Part shown: one piece after another, positions 1 to 12,189 of the stretch | Layout: each line of letters starts with the position of its first letter | Numbering within the stretch: position 1 is the stretch's first letter | NCBI GenBank assembly: GCA_031841125.1 | Contig: CM063107.1 | Location: 44,343,497 to 44,407,496 of the forward strand | DNA from: Acanthococcus lagerstroemiae | Taxonomy: Eukaryota > Arthropoda > Insecta > Hemiptera > Eriococcidae | DNA: 64,000 nt | Direction: 5' to 3' | The notes under the pieces: model-generated | The model's database searches: none | What the model was told of the DNA's origin: nothing | What the model saw: only the letters and a program-made list of their open reading frames with translations | Translations under genes and position numbers: made by a program

Positions 1-501
1 GCAAATTTATTTCGCCGAATAATTACCGAGCCGATGCGCGGTGTACCTGTGTGCGAAGGAGAGATAAATTTCCTGCGTTCGCATTAATTTGCCGAATTAT
101 TAATTTTAAATCGCAGGACTAAACAAGTCCCAGCGGAGGGAAGCAAGTTTACCTAACCAAGTCATCGGCTGCTGAACCGAAGCTGGATATGGAAACAGCT
201 CGGGCAATTGCCGCCGTCGAGTTACGCAATTTTTTTCCTTTCCCTTTCGTGTCCCTTCTGTCGCCCAGTTTCCAATTTGAAAAGCGTCAAATATATTTAC
301 GTTAATTTTGTTCGCTCGCCTTATATCCGGTGTCTGCGTCAATTTCAATCAGTCATTTTTTTTTTTCTTCGAATTGAGTAAATAGTGGACCAGAACCGGA
401 TTACAAAGTGAGGAACCATTTCCAGGCACTAGTTCCATAGTGTGACCTTTTTTGTCGGAGGTAGGGCAAATTGGGGCAAAATAACTATGCCAGTCTTAGA
501 C
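1..501. other. No recognisable feature
   Basis: AT-rich sequence on both strands with only short chance reading frames. I see no coding, RNA or repeat signature here. Confidence 0.5.
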
Positions 502-826
502 CAGGGCCGGCTTAAGGCCCAGGCGCCATGAACTTGAGGGCGCCGAACGTCCGAAAGACAATGATCCCAATATTATAAAGCAATAGGCCTAAGTTAAAAT
601 TGAAAATATTTTTTAGCCTTTGGAATAAATTGTGTCTAAGTGTTCTTCGGAACAGATGAGATACGATCCATATGGGACTAGACTACGTTAACGATGGTAA
701 TTTAAAATTTTAATCATCAACCCAAAAGCCCCAATTTATGTATGTACATAACTATCATTTCAGCCCCTGAAGGGGGGCGACTCAAAGGATCCACGCGGGT
801 GAAGATTGTTCCTTGAGCCGGCCCTG
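502..826. mobile_element. Non-autonomous hAT-like MITE (325 bp)
   Basis: The ends are near-perfect inverted repeats: the left reads CAGGGCCGGCTTAAGG and the right, reverse-complemented, reads CAGGGCCGGCTCAAGG. A CAG-type terminus of this kind is typical of hAT-superfamily DNA transposons. The interior has no transposase reading frame, so it would depend on an autonomous relative. The flanks (TCTTAGAC on the left, CTGAGTAC on the right) are at best a decayed 8-bp target duplication. It is flanked by unannotated AT-rich DNA. Confidence 0.75.
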
Positions 827-3063
827 CTGAGTACAGATTGATACTCAATTTGCGTTAGCATGTTGATTAGTCAATCTGGCGGGTTAGGCGAACCGTTACT
901 TTGGAAGCCATATACGGAACCATCTTTGTTAAGGATGGGGGAGGAAGGTATTTTGATTTCTCATCTACTATATATTGATGATTTATAACCTTTGGGAAAA
1001 CTGTTATCATCAGTGAGCGAACGAAAAAAGATCAGTTTTTTCTATTTTTCGTGATTTTCAGTTTTGCTTATAAAAATCGTAAGCATTGAGTTGGCCAGCA
1101 AAATCGCTTTGATTAGGAAAATTGGTTTTCACTAGCCAACAAGTTAAATCAGAAATATATGAGGAAAAATAATACTAATAATAATGAGAAAAGAATGATG
1201 AGTAGGAACATTGGTTGTGTTCAGCGAACTGGGTTAGGTGCACTGACCTCCTAACATTTTTCCGCTCTTAAAACTTTGTGGAGGTAGTAAATTGGTAAAC
1301 TGATGAGAGCCAAATTTTCTATTTGAACCGATTCTTCCAGTCAGCTTATTCGATACAGTTTAATTTTCCTCCGTTCTGGAGAAATATTACTCTTATTTCG
1401 TGGAATTTTCACCTCAGACCAAACCTAGGAAGCTAGAGTTTTTGGTTTCCTTCTGAGATTAGGTCATCACTAGAAGAAAAAGCAATGTTGTTTGATTCTT
1501 TGAGGCTCTTGTATGTCGTTCCTGGATGTTTCTCGGTAGTCTTTAAGAAATACAGGGAGCTGAGGAAATCGTGACTCTCGGGTCTTAGCTTTCTAGTTCC
1601 AGTGCCCCAGTTTTTTCCAGAGTTGGAGAGACGACGTTTTAGGTTCTTATTCATGTATTTTTAGTAAGGTTCTGAAGGTGCTGATTATAAGATTTTGTCG
1701 AAATCATGTAAATATATATATCTATACATTGTCGCCAGCGCCACTTCTTGACAATCTCCAGTGGTGCTTAGAAGAAAGTATTTAAGAAACATCTAATTTG
1801 CTATGATTTCTACAATCTACTGACACCAGCTTCATAGATATAACCTAATCTATCAAATTACCTTACAATAATTACTGAATTTTGAAAGATCTTGTTGCCA
1901 AAGTTGGCTGAATATTTAAAACAAATAAAATCGAAGTAGACGAAACTGGGGCGCTGTGTCAGTTAATTGATATATTTCTCAGTTTCTCTGAAATGAAACA
2001 ACTTGAAAGAATTCTCATGACGTTATTCGACAGTTACATTCATTCTTCATATGTCGCAAAATTTTCAATCCTGTAACCATCAATTCGTCAAAGATTTTTT
2101 TCCGCAGTGAAATTTTCTATGGCAGATTGACCCAGTGCGGGGCGATATGTCATAACTGGTGGTAGTGTGTCACGTACTGTTGAAACGGGAACGCTGAAGA
2201 AATTTTGATTGCACTTCCCTCAAATAAATGCATGGATTAGATATTAATGTACGAGTTTGGCATGAACTTGTCATCACACTGAATGAATTTCTCAAATCTT
2301 CAGTGCTAGCCCATGGTTTTTCTTCGTTAACATTTCGCCCCGCAGTACAATACTGTGCCCCCCCCCCATGCATACAAATCACTTTTTCCAAATTTGTTTC
2401 AACAGCTCAGCTTTTTAAAATTATGAAATGATAAGCATCGTCGAACATTATACAAATTATAAATATTGCTGACTTCATTGTAATAAATTGAATTACAAAA
2501 ACAATGAAAATGTTCTAAATAATCACCTTATTTGCCCCAAGAAAATTATGATCTCTGGTATCCGCTTTTTAAGGATGCCAGTGAAAACAAAATTCTGAGT
2601 CATATAGTTGTTCGTATTCATAACAGCAAATCAGTGGGGAGAAATAAGGAAAGATATGAGAATTTATCCCACCCCTCTTCCAGCCAGAGAAAGGTAAACT
2701 TTTGCAGCTATTAATGTAACATGTTTACATGTTTAACTCGAGACGCTTTATCTAGTTAAAATTTGGGTGAAACTTGATAAATTCGCCACAATTTTACCTA
2801 CAACATGTTTACCCTCCTCCCTCCTTCTGAAGAATGTCCTATGCTACAGCGAGAAGTGCCACCCATTTTCGATTTTGTATTTCAGTGCACGGCTGAAAAC
2901 TGAAAGGCTGTCACTTATTACCCAGGTCTCCTTTACTTGTTTTCCTTTCCACCAAGTGCCGAATTAAAGAAAAAACGAAGCCCTTAAGCAAATCATTAGA
3001 AACACCCTACCTAGAGAATTTTTCGTACTTTTTGACATGGATATGTCTATTGGTTAGCCCTCC
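827..3063. other. No recognisable gene
   Basis: Only short open frames of low-complexity composition are present, none with a recognisable domain. A run of nine C lies near 2354. Weak resemblances between 1040-1150 and the 21.2 kb area are too short to define a repeat. Confidence 0.45.
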
Positions 3064-3640
3064 CATTCTATTTTCAATTCCAGTTCCGTTCACAGTTCAG
3101 TTCAGTTGTGCGTTTTGCGCGAAACCAATCAGTATGATGTAGCTTTTCATAGTCACAATTCAGTTCAGTGGTCCACATTTCCATGGAAATTATTCTTCCT
3201 TCTAGCCATGTGCGCATTGATCTTGAGCTTTGTTTGACATCTTACAGTCATGGGTATACTTGAGCGAAAACTAAACCCCCCCCCACCCCGACACGCTCGA
3301 TGCTCCACCCGACAATCCTCCAGCCATGTGCTTATTGATTTTGTACTGTAGTCTGCTGCCGTGTTACAAATAGAAATTTCCATTAGGATATACACTCCTG
3401 TTACTATGACGTCATATTACTGACCTGAGTATTGAGCGAAAACCGTGTTTGTACCAAACGTTATGCTCCCCCGACATTCTTCCAGCCATTTGTTCACGGA
3501 CCTTGATCTTTGCTGCGCGACTGCAGTCTGCAGCCGTGTTATTAATAGAAATTACCAAGAAAAATTTTTATTTAGAGTATGATACACTCCTGTAACTATG
3601 AAGTCATACTACTGAGTATACTTGAGGCGAAGTGCCAAAT
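3064..3640 (-). repeat. Dispersed repeat, copy 1 (sister at 51.15-51.96 kb)
   Basis: Read on the minus strand, this stretch matches 51.2-51.9 kb in several blocks: a CACTGAACTGAATTGT block, an AAGATCAAGATCAATG block, and a block with TGACGTCATACTACTG followed by AGTATACTTGAGCGAAAAC. The blocks recur inside each copy with spacers of about 150 to 200 bp, so the repeat is internally tandem. It has no coding frame. The class is unknown; it may be part of a larger DNA transposon, since the sister copy lies inside a 3.1-kb hAT-type element. Confidence 0.65.
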
Positions 3641-6324
3641 GTTTGGGTCTTACCATTTCCTTGTAGTTTGTCGTGAATGCCTTATCAATCGTAAAACTGG
3701 ACACGTCTATATAGTAAGACGGGAATGGTTCTGAAATCGAAAGGACATTTGACTGAATGCGTAGAACATGTTCAGTAACTGTAAGACATATCCATGTACA
3801 ATGTATGTATCTGCATGCAGGGTAGATACTCGTCATCAGTTTACTGATGATTTTCTTGATATCTAGGATGCTTCTTTCCATTGCTCTTCGTATGGTTAGT
3901 AGTTTTTTTGAGTTTGCTGATTTCGAGTATCACATGAGAATTTGAACCGACTTCGATTTGGCTTTCGAAGCACGTTCGTAGAGACTTAGGCATCTACCAG
4001 AAAGAAAATTTCCTTCTGTGTCATGAGCTCATGACATTTGCAACTAACCTCAGGATTCAGCGTGAGAAGACTTGGTTAAAAATGAAAAAAGTTGTTCAAA
4101 TTGTCATCTTTACTATGAAATTTGGTTATTCATTTGTGCTCATCAGAGATCAGAAGTTCCCATTTAACCCTCAAATGTGGCAAGGAGGGTGGGAAACCAT
4201 TTTTTTTTTCAATTATTTAATTGATTTTGACACTGAAGACTATATCGGTCCAAAACAAGAGTCTGATAAATTTATCGGAACAAGCAACCTGAAAAACCAC
4301 CATTTCCACATATGACTTAATTTCTGAATTTATTCTTGCTTCTGATTTTTCTTCTTAATCCATCGCTGTGTAAGAATCTTTGAGACATTTCTCGACATAA
4401 GACTTCTTAAAATGTTTCTATAGATTTATTTAAGACCCTCCAGCACTTAACGTCTTTGAGAATTTTTTAATAGATCTTTTAACTCTCTGCCAGAATTGTT
4501 TAAGATTCTGTTATAGGTATTTTCAGTCATGTCTAAGATTTTATTTCTATGTCGAACAATATCGATGTATGCCCATCCGGCAGTTCTGATGAATAAATGG
4601 AGGGGGGGGGGGAATGTCTAAAACTCATCGAAACCATTTAAACGTATAAGTGCAAATCGGTTTTTAAGAGTGGAGAGATGTGGACCAGCACTACTCTCCA
4701 GCGAACTGTCCGTATGTAATTTTCAAATTTTCTGGCATAGTAGCGGAGTCGCCCCTCGTAATGCTGTTTATGACTGTAAGTGCTTTTGTGAGGTAGTCTT
4801 GCCAATTTCTAAACCTGATGGTTTTGTGTTTGATGAATTACCACATGTTTAACCAACTATCATTTTCTCTGACTTCTGATCATACGTATATTCGCTGATT
4901 AAATTAGTGACCTACTAATATATTGACCCAATCAGTAAACATATGCCGAAAAGAAAGTGAAAATGGTTGCTAGTTGAAGCTGTGGTAGACTTATCGCTGA
5001 TTCAAACTTAGGAAGCGCGTACTAGTGTACCTACTTGGGCACACGTAACTTACAATTTAATTTTTATGGATTCCAAAGCTAAGAAGCCAGAAAGGGGAAA
5101 ACTGGTGGTTGATTACCATTATTTCCATTCTTAGCGCCTCATGTCCTCGTGTTCTCCATCAGAGATGATCCGCTCACGTTGTAACCTCAGGAATACGTTG
5201 CCATCAAGAAGAATTATATGTTTTGGTCCCTCGGCAACCGAGAACCAGCCAGTTAACTGGGCTCTTCACAGCTCTATAATACGCGTATTTAATCGAGTTT
5301 TCCGATTATTCCTGGTTCCAAGTTCGAACACGTTTCCCATGCTTATTTATTTTCTCGTAAAGCTTCTTTCTTCTTTCGTTTTGTAAAAATATTCTCGTCG
5401 GAATCTTTCTTTTAATAAAAATACGACAATCGTCACAATTGACATTTGCTGCGCCGCTTTTATTTTCCATCATCCAGACGGAAACGACGAAGCGAAAGTG
5501 TTCTTCTTCTCTTTTTTTCTGTTATTCTGTTCGTTAATGAAAATCGAACTTTTTAATGAAAGTTGCCATTCTGTTTTCCACAGATGGTAGTGTAAAAATG
5601 GAAATCCCAGTTTGCGTGTACTCAACTTTTTTCTATCTGCGTTATATTTTTTAATTTCGCTATACCATTTTAATTCCTTTGTTTCGGGAAGTGCATGTAA
5701 TTAAAATACAACCATTTTCATTTAGCACGTCGATGGTAGCCGGCGCGTGTTTTATTATTAAAATTTACGAGTTTTAATCGCTAGATATATAGGTACGCTT
5801 CCTTTCGATTTTCCCGAATTTTCGGTGTAAAACTTTCTGTACATCGAAACTTAAATTATTATATAGCTGCACACGGTATCAAGGATCCTCTCTTCCGTGC
5901 ATTCTTTTGTCGCCTGTAGCGGTAGATTTCCATATACCTATAACACTTTAAATTTGATCTCGAGCTTTACTCATATATAGTCTGTTTTCCGTTATTAAGT
6001 TGCTTGCTGGAATATCGAATTTGTAGACAAACAGCGAACACACGAGGTGAGGAACTCTATTTACCGATCCAACGTTTCCTGTGTAATTGTAGGGAAGTCA
6101 ACATTTTGGCAAATTTTGCAGTACTGGAAGCTAAAATCACGTATTATTTCCGGATTCCTGGGAGGCTGAGCTCGATCTTTGTCTTATCAAAAACTGGTGG
6201 TACTTCGAAATTTCACGAGGTAAAAGGATCGAACAAGTGCTGTGAGAGTCTGTAGAGAAACCGAGAAATGAAAAATTTTCAACTTTCATCTCTGTCCTTT
6301 GTGTAATGATTCGTTTAGTTGTAT
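3641..6324. other. No recognisable gene; weak degenerate array near 4.37-4.56 kb
   Basis: No coding frame shows a known domain. Around 4370-4560, short phrases such as AAGACTTCTTAA and AAGATTCTGTT recur loosely, resembling the array at 60.5-60.96 kb. A run of ten G sits near 4603. The part from 5.4 to 6.0 kb has several CpG-containing words and no sign of repeats, but nothing there can be named. Confidence 0.4.
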
Positions 6325-6687
6325 CAGGGTTGCCATCTTATAGAAAATGTACCCGGAAAAATCATTGAATTTGGATGGTCATAGGAAAGTCGTGAAATTT
6401 TGATCCTCTGAATGACAACCTATGTTTATGGCTTATATTCTATCAAAATTTATTGTCAGTGAATAATCACGCTGAAAAAAGGAAAACGTTTCCCCCTTGA
6501 GAATATATCAGAGTCATTAACTTTTTTCTTGCTAACGATATGATAGAATCATGAGAAAAAAAAAAAGTCTTGCCAAAATCAGTAACTTCTAAATTTGAAG
6601 GAAAAATTCATGGAAAAATGGAAAAACAGACCTGGAAAACCTGGAAAAGGTATGGAAAATCAGTCTTGTAAAAAAGTGGCAACCCTG
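6325..6687. mobile_element. hAT-like MITE, family with copy at 23.5 kb (363 bp)
   Basis: The left terminus CAGGGTTGCCAT and the right terminus, reverse-complemented CAGGGTTGCCACTTT, form inverted repeats. Internal sequence (GAATGACAACCTATG, AATAATCACGCTGAA, GGAAAACGTTTCCC) recurs in the same order at 23.52-23.81 kb, so this is a repeat family. TTTAG-TTG and TTTAGGTTG near the two ends may be a decayed target duplication. There is no transposase frame. Confidence 0.7.
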
Positions 6688-7225
6688 TTTAGGTTGGCGC
6701 ATGAACTATATATGAGAACTGGAAGATTCAGATTTTCAGGATGTGTTTGTATGACCTCCGAGAAGCTTTTAGGCTAAAACTGATGTCTGTACTCCAATGA
6801 GATGAGGGTCCACGAAATTTTGCTTCCTCAAACTCCGTAATTCTTTTCAACTATGAAATTTTTGGAAGTGTCTTGTATTTTGAGTCTTTTTATGTTTCCT
6901 TAAAATTTTATGAATGTAGGATCCCGGGCCCCTTAAAGATTTCAGAGGGGTTAAGGATCCTAAAATTCACAAAAAAGTTCTCAAAAAACCTTCTGATGAG
7001 ACTCAAGCTAACTTTAACATAATTATACTAGATAATTGAGTTTCAGGCTGTATCATCTCCAGAAGCTTCGAAATTTCCGTTTCAGCAAACTTTTCATCTC
7101 TGTCCTTATGATACTGTTCGTTCGTGTATCCGAAATTGGTGTGTTAGCATTAGTAGCTGGGAAGTTCAAATGTTCATAATAAAAAAGATTTAAGCTAAGT
7201 CTTATTTCTTTGCCATAATTAGGAG
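6688..7225. other. No recognisable feature
   Basis: Spacer between two MITEs. I see no coding or repeat signal beyond short homopolymers. Confidence 0.45.
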
Positions 7226-7487
7226 TATAGGCGCCAACTTATGGAAAATATTGGGGGGAGGGTGCAAATCAAAGTTATCACGGTTCTGAGGAGCGGTCAA
7301 AAATTCCTCTTTTTAAAAATTCGAATGGTCGTCTTCCATCTATCTTGGTGCCAAAATTATACCCTTCTCATTATTACTTATCATATTTTACTTTCTTTTT
7401 TGTTAAATTAAAAAATTGATGGTAAAATTTGTTGTACTTTTTCCATTTTTGAGTTGAAAATATTGGAAGGCCATGTCTGCGCCTATG
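7226..7487. mobile_element. hAT-like MITE with 8-bp target duplication (262 bp)
   Basis: Ends TATAGGCGCCAAC and, reverse-complemented, CATAGGCGCAGAC form inverted repeats. They are flanked by ATTAGGAG (7218-7225) and ATTAGAAG (7488-7495), an 8-bp target duplication with one mismatch, as expected for hAT insertion. The interior carries a G-rich run next to the left end and no open reading frame of note. The AGGCGC terminus resembles that of the MITE at 12.53 kb. Confidence 0.8.
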
Positions 7488-8029
7488 ATTAGAAGTAAAC
7501 TATAAAATGATGTCCCTGTGATTCCCCTTTTCTTTTATTTCTTTGTTCTGAAAGTTCAGGAAATGAGCTTAATTGACCTACTTTATACTGATTATGAGTT
7601 CCTTCCTCTAGAAGTTACGGAGGAGGAGTGGGGGAATAAAAATGAAGTATGAGGACTCACAAAAAATACTTTCTTATATTGTTCAGGCAGTGGTACCGGT
7701 GACTGTAGAATTTACCAACCGTAATACATCTTTGTAACAAGTTTCAACTTGGTGTAAGAGCCCAGTTTCCCCAAAAATCTAATTTTTGAACACTTCATAT
7801 CTTCATCTTAATATTATCACTATATTGACATTCCGGCGTAATCTGAGGCAAACTGGAGAAAAATATCACAAGTTAGTTTCCCGCATCAGTAAGCTTTTGA
7901 TAGTCTGGGACTCCTCCTTGTTTACCGTATCTGGAATCACACGCATTGAATAGAGAGTGGGTTTTCCCCGATTCTGTCGTATCGTATGAAACCGATTTTG
8001 GAAAGATTTTTTTAATATTTATTTTACTT

Positions 8030-8535
8030 GCTTTGACCCAAGGTAAGTGGACGGTACCTCAGTCGACGCCACCACCTTCGATCGCCCATTTTTGGGCATA
8101 AGCCTCTGTCAGGTTCTTCCACCTTTCCCTGTCTCCCGCTATGGTGGGCCAGGATGGACCAAAATTTTCCTTTATTTCGTCGCCCCATCTCGTGACTGGC
8201 CTCCCCTTTCCCCTTTTACCCTCATGTGGAACCCAGGTAGTCAGAATTTTGCTCCATAATGTGTCTTGCATATTTGAATTTGAGTTTTTTCACAACTTCG
8301 CTAACACTTTTCATTTTTGTTTTTCTTTTACACTTTGAATGCAAACATGATCTTTTTGTTTAATTTTTAGAATATTCCTCAACATAGTGTTTTGGGTAAC
8401 CTGAATCATTTGCATTTGCTTTTTGGTTGTAACCCATGTCTGAGCTCCATATGTCAAGACTGGAAGAACCGTACTTTCAAGAACTCTGACCTTAGTGTTT
8501 AATTTCATATTGCTTTTCAAAATTTTTTGTTGTAA
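8030..8535 (-). mobile_element. LINE (RTE-like) 3' fragment
   Basis: Two minus-strand frames together give the C-terminal part of a non-LTR retrotransposon reverse-transcriptase protein. The frame at 8520-8311 has VLPVLTYGAQTWVTTKK, and the frame at 8271-8059 has GRPVTRWGDEI followed by WPTIAGDRERWKNLTEAYAQ. These are the landmarks that follow the RT domain in RTE-type elements. The two halves are in different frames, so at least one frameshift separates them, and the RT core is missing. It is a 5'-truncated dead copy. The downstream edge near 8030 is approximate. Confidence 0.85.
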
Positions 8536-8695
8536 TCAAACTACTTTTGGAAAGATATGCGATACAACTAAATTATTTGCCACGTTGTGATTTTGCCTGG
8601 AAGATTAATTATACCTATAGTGTATTATTTTACCAAAAAGTAAACGTATTTTTTCTTTTTCAAAAAATAAGTTGTGTTGTTCCCCTTAGAATCTG

Positions 8696-9057
8696 CAGAG
8701 ACGTACCGAAGAGTTTTCCTAGGGGGCGGAAAAGTTGTAAAAGTCCCAACTGACTCAACTCAAAATTCCCAAGTATCAAAGCATGCAAAAAAAAACACTA
8801 ACCTTTTGACTTGTTGGATTTTTTCCACTGACTCGACTCGAACTTCCAAATATCAAAGCAAGGAAAAAAAAACCTTGTTGGATTTTTCTAACTTCTTAAC
8901 TCAATTCCCGAGTATCAAAGGCAAAAAAAAACTGTTTGACTTGTTCGATTTCTCCAACTCCGCCTGACTGAAATCGTAACTTTTTCCAACTGCTGAGTGA
9001 AAAATGTCTAGGGGGGGTGTAAGGTTCTCGTCTACTCCCCCCTGTCGGTATGTCCCT
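8696..9057. mobile_element. hAT-like MITE carrying a minisatellite, copy A (362 bp)
   Basis: The left end CAGAGACGTACCGAAGAG and the right end, reverse-complemented AGGGACATACCGAC, are imperfect inverted repeats. AGAATCTG (8688-8695) precedes and AGAAATCTG (9058-9066) follows, a target duplication with one inserted base. The body is a short tandem array (8745-8985), and G-runs lie near the right end. The same family occurs at 30.0-30.39 kb in the opposite orientation. There is no transposase frame. Confidence 0.85.
8745..8985 (-). repeat. Minisatellite inside MITE copy A
   Basis: About three degenerate units of 60 to 75 bp follow one another. Each has, in order, a GACTCAACTC-like word, TTCCCAAGTATCAAAGCA, an A-run, and TTTTGACTTGTTGGATTTTT. 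The reverse complement of the same unit makes up 30.08-30.35 kb, so the array belongs to the transposon rather than to one locus. Confidence 0.8.
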
Positions 9058-9066
9058 AGAAATCTG

Positions 9067-11393
9067 GAATCTTCTGCTACCTTCTCTCATATTGGAAAAA
9101 TAAGTAGTCTGGTGCCACCGATTCAAAATTTGCACGGAATAACGGTTCTGTTGCTCTTTCAAAATAGTTTATGGTATCATATGGAAAAATGTAAACGGGT
9201 TTGCAAATAATTCTTTTGCTTCTGAAGATGGGTTAGATCAGGATGTTGTTGTTATATTCCTTAGGTTGTGTCTCTCCACTTTTTTTTCTCTCCTGCGGTA
9301 ATCTTTTCATTTCCGAGAAGGATTTAGACTTCGTATCCTTTATTATCTGCTCTTTATAGCTCATTCTTTGTCTTCCTTTCCAGCTCTTTCCCTCAACCAT
9401 TCCCTCTAGCAATAACGATATCCTTGGATGTCTTATATTATTATATTATGACCTATCAAGATATGATGGTCATTAAAAATGTGTAAATGGGATACTTTCA
9501 AATTTGCGGATTTTTCAAGTTATATTGGGTAGATACGTGATGATCAAATGGAGTAGGTAACGGTTCTATTTATCGGAATTGGTTCTGGCGGGCTTTACCT
9601 GACGTCCCTTTCGGGAAAACCCTACGAAAGTGGTGAGGTAAGAAAATTATGCTCATTTTTAAAAAATTAACGAAATAGCGAGCTTTTATACGACCGCAGG
9701 TCAGAAAATGATATGTGAGGGAAACCGTGTGTAAAGTAATCAGATTGGTTTGTGCTTACCAACCAGATGAAGAAGTAATAAGCCAGATTATTCCATTTTA
9801 CTTTTACAGACTTCACGATTGCGAGCTCATTGGGTCTACTGATACTTATTTTTTCAACATTCGATTTTCCCAAAAAGCTTTCGAGAATAGGGTCAACTTC
9901 AGTTTACTGGTTTCCCGTGCTATTTGCAGTGTACTCTTCCTCTATGCCAATCGATTATATTTTGTCGTTCATAACAATACTTGAAAGTCATATTATTGCT
10001 AGTGCTTTTCTACTGTCCTGTTTTGTGAATTTCGCAACTGCATATGGAGAAAAATTGTTATAGCAGTTTCAGTTAGACGTCGCGTCCGCGTTGAAGATTT
10101 TCTCATGTCTCGCATCTTAAGAGGGAAAACGAAAAGAAAGAGAAGTGAAAGAAAAGCGAGGTATAGAAAATAATATACAATACAAAATCATGTTTTAACA
10201 AATCCCCGCCGTGTCTAGAGTAGTTGGAAGTTTTTTATTTTTCATCTTTTCGCTGAAACGAAGCCTTTGATAGCATCGTGGAAATGTATTATCATCGAAA
10301 TGAAGCCCGGATCGCCCTCGTGTTCGTGAGTCACTTGGCGCATGAAGATTGAGTCACGTTAATTGACACGAATTACTGTCGGTGTTCTAGAAAGAAACAC
10401 GAATTCAACTCGTTCTGCGGAATATTTCGAGAAAAGCGTTCCAAGTACCTATAAATATCAGAAATACGTCCATCGCGAATTTTGCGGTAAAATCAGTAAC
10501 AGCTTTTCGTTCCAACCATTAACCCCTTCGCAAATGCAAACACAATTGCGCGATGAAAAATTACAAGTTCTGTATTTGTATAGGCTGCCTGCGTTATTTC
10601 GATATCGAAGGAAGGAAAACTCAAACACAGAGCCGTTCAATGACTGACAGTGGTGCCTATAAACAAATGAATCATAATGAGCGGTGAAAAACGGAGGCAT
10701 AAATAATATAGTGCGAATCAGGTGAAAAAGTAGACCGATGAAATGTTTGCGGGAAATGGAGAAAGAAATTGTTTCAAAATTCATTCGGTTTTGTACGCCC
10801 ACGCTCTCTGTCTGGGTGCGGACAAAAGAACAACTCAGAAACCTGGCATCAGATTCAAGATGTATTCGAAATTCTCAATAGTTCATTGTATCATCACCGG
10901 TGGAAGGCTGAAACTGTATACATATATTCCGTTTTCGATACAGCAGAACAATAACAACTGTCAGATTCAGATTTCAACTACTGTGTAAATTTTCCAGAAG
11001 TAATTTGTCCCGCTTTATACTAATTAATTACCCGCACGGTGTGGCAGGGAACTCCGCCCCATTCCCACGTCTCTGTAACAGGACTGTGACTGTTTTCACA
11101 AGCCTATGTAAGTACTTCGGCAGATATTCGATTTATCATTGACATTTGACCGACATCCTTCATTCTCGTGCACAAGTATTAGCCTCTCGAATGTACCCCC
11201 CCCCATTTTTCATCCCGAAAAATACTTCATTAAAAAATTGGAATAAATTACACGTTGAACTATAGTGTACAGTTCCGCATAGTCACCCCCCCCCCCTTTC
11301 TACTGTTCCGGCAATTTGAAAATTCCGTCTTCGAAGAATTACCGCCCAGTAAAAAAGTAATTAACCGCAACCTCTAGTTCGGCGTTATTTGCG
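9067..11393. other. No recognisable gene
   Basis: Several 60-114 residue open frames occur, none with a recognisable domain or compositional bias for coding. C-runs lie near 11197 and 11286. Confidence 0.4.
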
Positions 11394-11790
11394 AAACGTG
11401 CACCCGCTAGATTTTGTTTTAGACGGTATAAATTTTGAAATCACGTGGCGAGAAGTTGTGAGAATGAGGAGGTCGAGGCATAACTTCCCCAGTTCTCACT
11501 TCAATGATCCTGAAACAGTTTCGCCACATGCGGTCGTACCTCATCCTCCTCATTCTGCCGACTTGTCGCCATATGATTTCAATGTTTTTGGCCCTGTAAA
11601 ACAAGTTTTAGAGGGGACGCGGCTTGCAAATGACGCAGAAGTAGAAGTTGCGGTTAATGACTTTTTTGCGTAAGTTGGATGGCAATTCGGCAGGTCTTCA
11701 TAGACGGAATTTTCAAACTGCCAAAACGGTGGGTTCTTTGTATCAACAGGGTGGGTAACTATGTGTAGATGTAGATTATTACTCAAAATA
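11394..11790 (+). pseudogene. mariner-type transposase C-terminal remnant with inverted duplication
   Basis: Translation gives VVPHPPHSADLSPYDFNVFG followed by PVKQVLEGTRLANDAEVEVA. This matches the region around the third catalytic aspartate (the HPPYSPDLAPSDYHLF-like block) and the end of mariner transposases. Only the C-terminal part is present, so it is inactive. The minus strand just upstream (11437-11489) encodes PRPPHSHNFSPRDF, a diverged second copy of the same block, so part of the remnant is duplicated head to head. No terminal inverted repeats were found. Confidence 0.75.
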
Positions 11791-12189
11791 TATTCCGTAC
11801 TTGTTTACAATATTCTTATGAAGTATTTCTAAAGATATTAGGAAATTGGGAAAATTACTTTTTGACTACACTTTATATATTATACAAATACTAGGCGCTT
11901 GAGTGGACTAAAAAAAAAAAAAATTAATTCGGATATCGGATAAAGTACTGCAGGGGTTTTGGACCTAAATATTTGGGTGGAATCAAAACAGCAGGACGTT
12001 CTGGATTTCGCTAATTTATAAATATTCAACGTAAATCCTGTGGTGCGACAGAGATAGGAATTACGCTCAAACTAACGCCAAAAATAGAAAAGTGCCCCTC
12101 GCCTCCTAAAAAAGTAATTAAAGATGTTGTATGTTGCTTTACCAATTTTACCAGGTCACAGCCTCCTGTGACGATATTACGGTAAGGGT

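Noticed and set aside
9800..10650. CRISPR array or bacterial operon
   Set aside because: No regularly spaced repeats and no prokaryotic gene arrangement; the window is eukaryotic.
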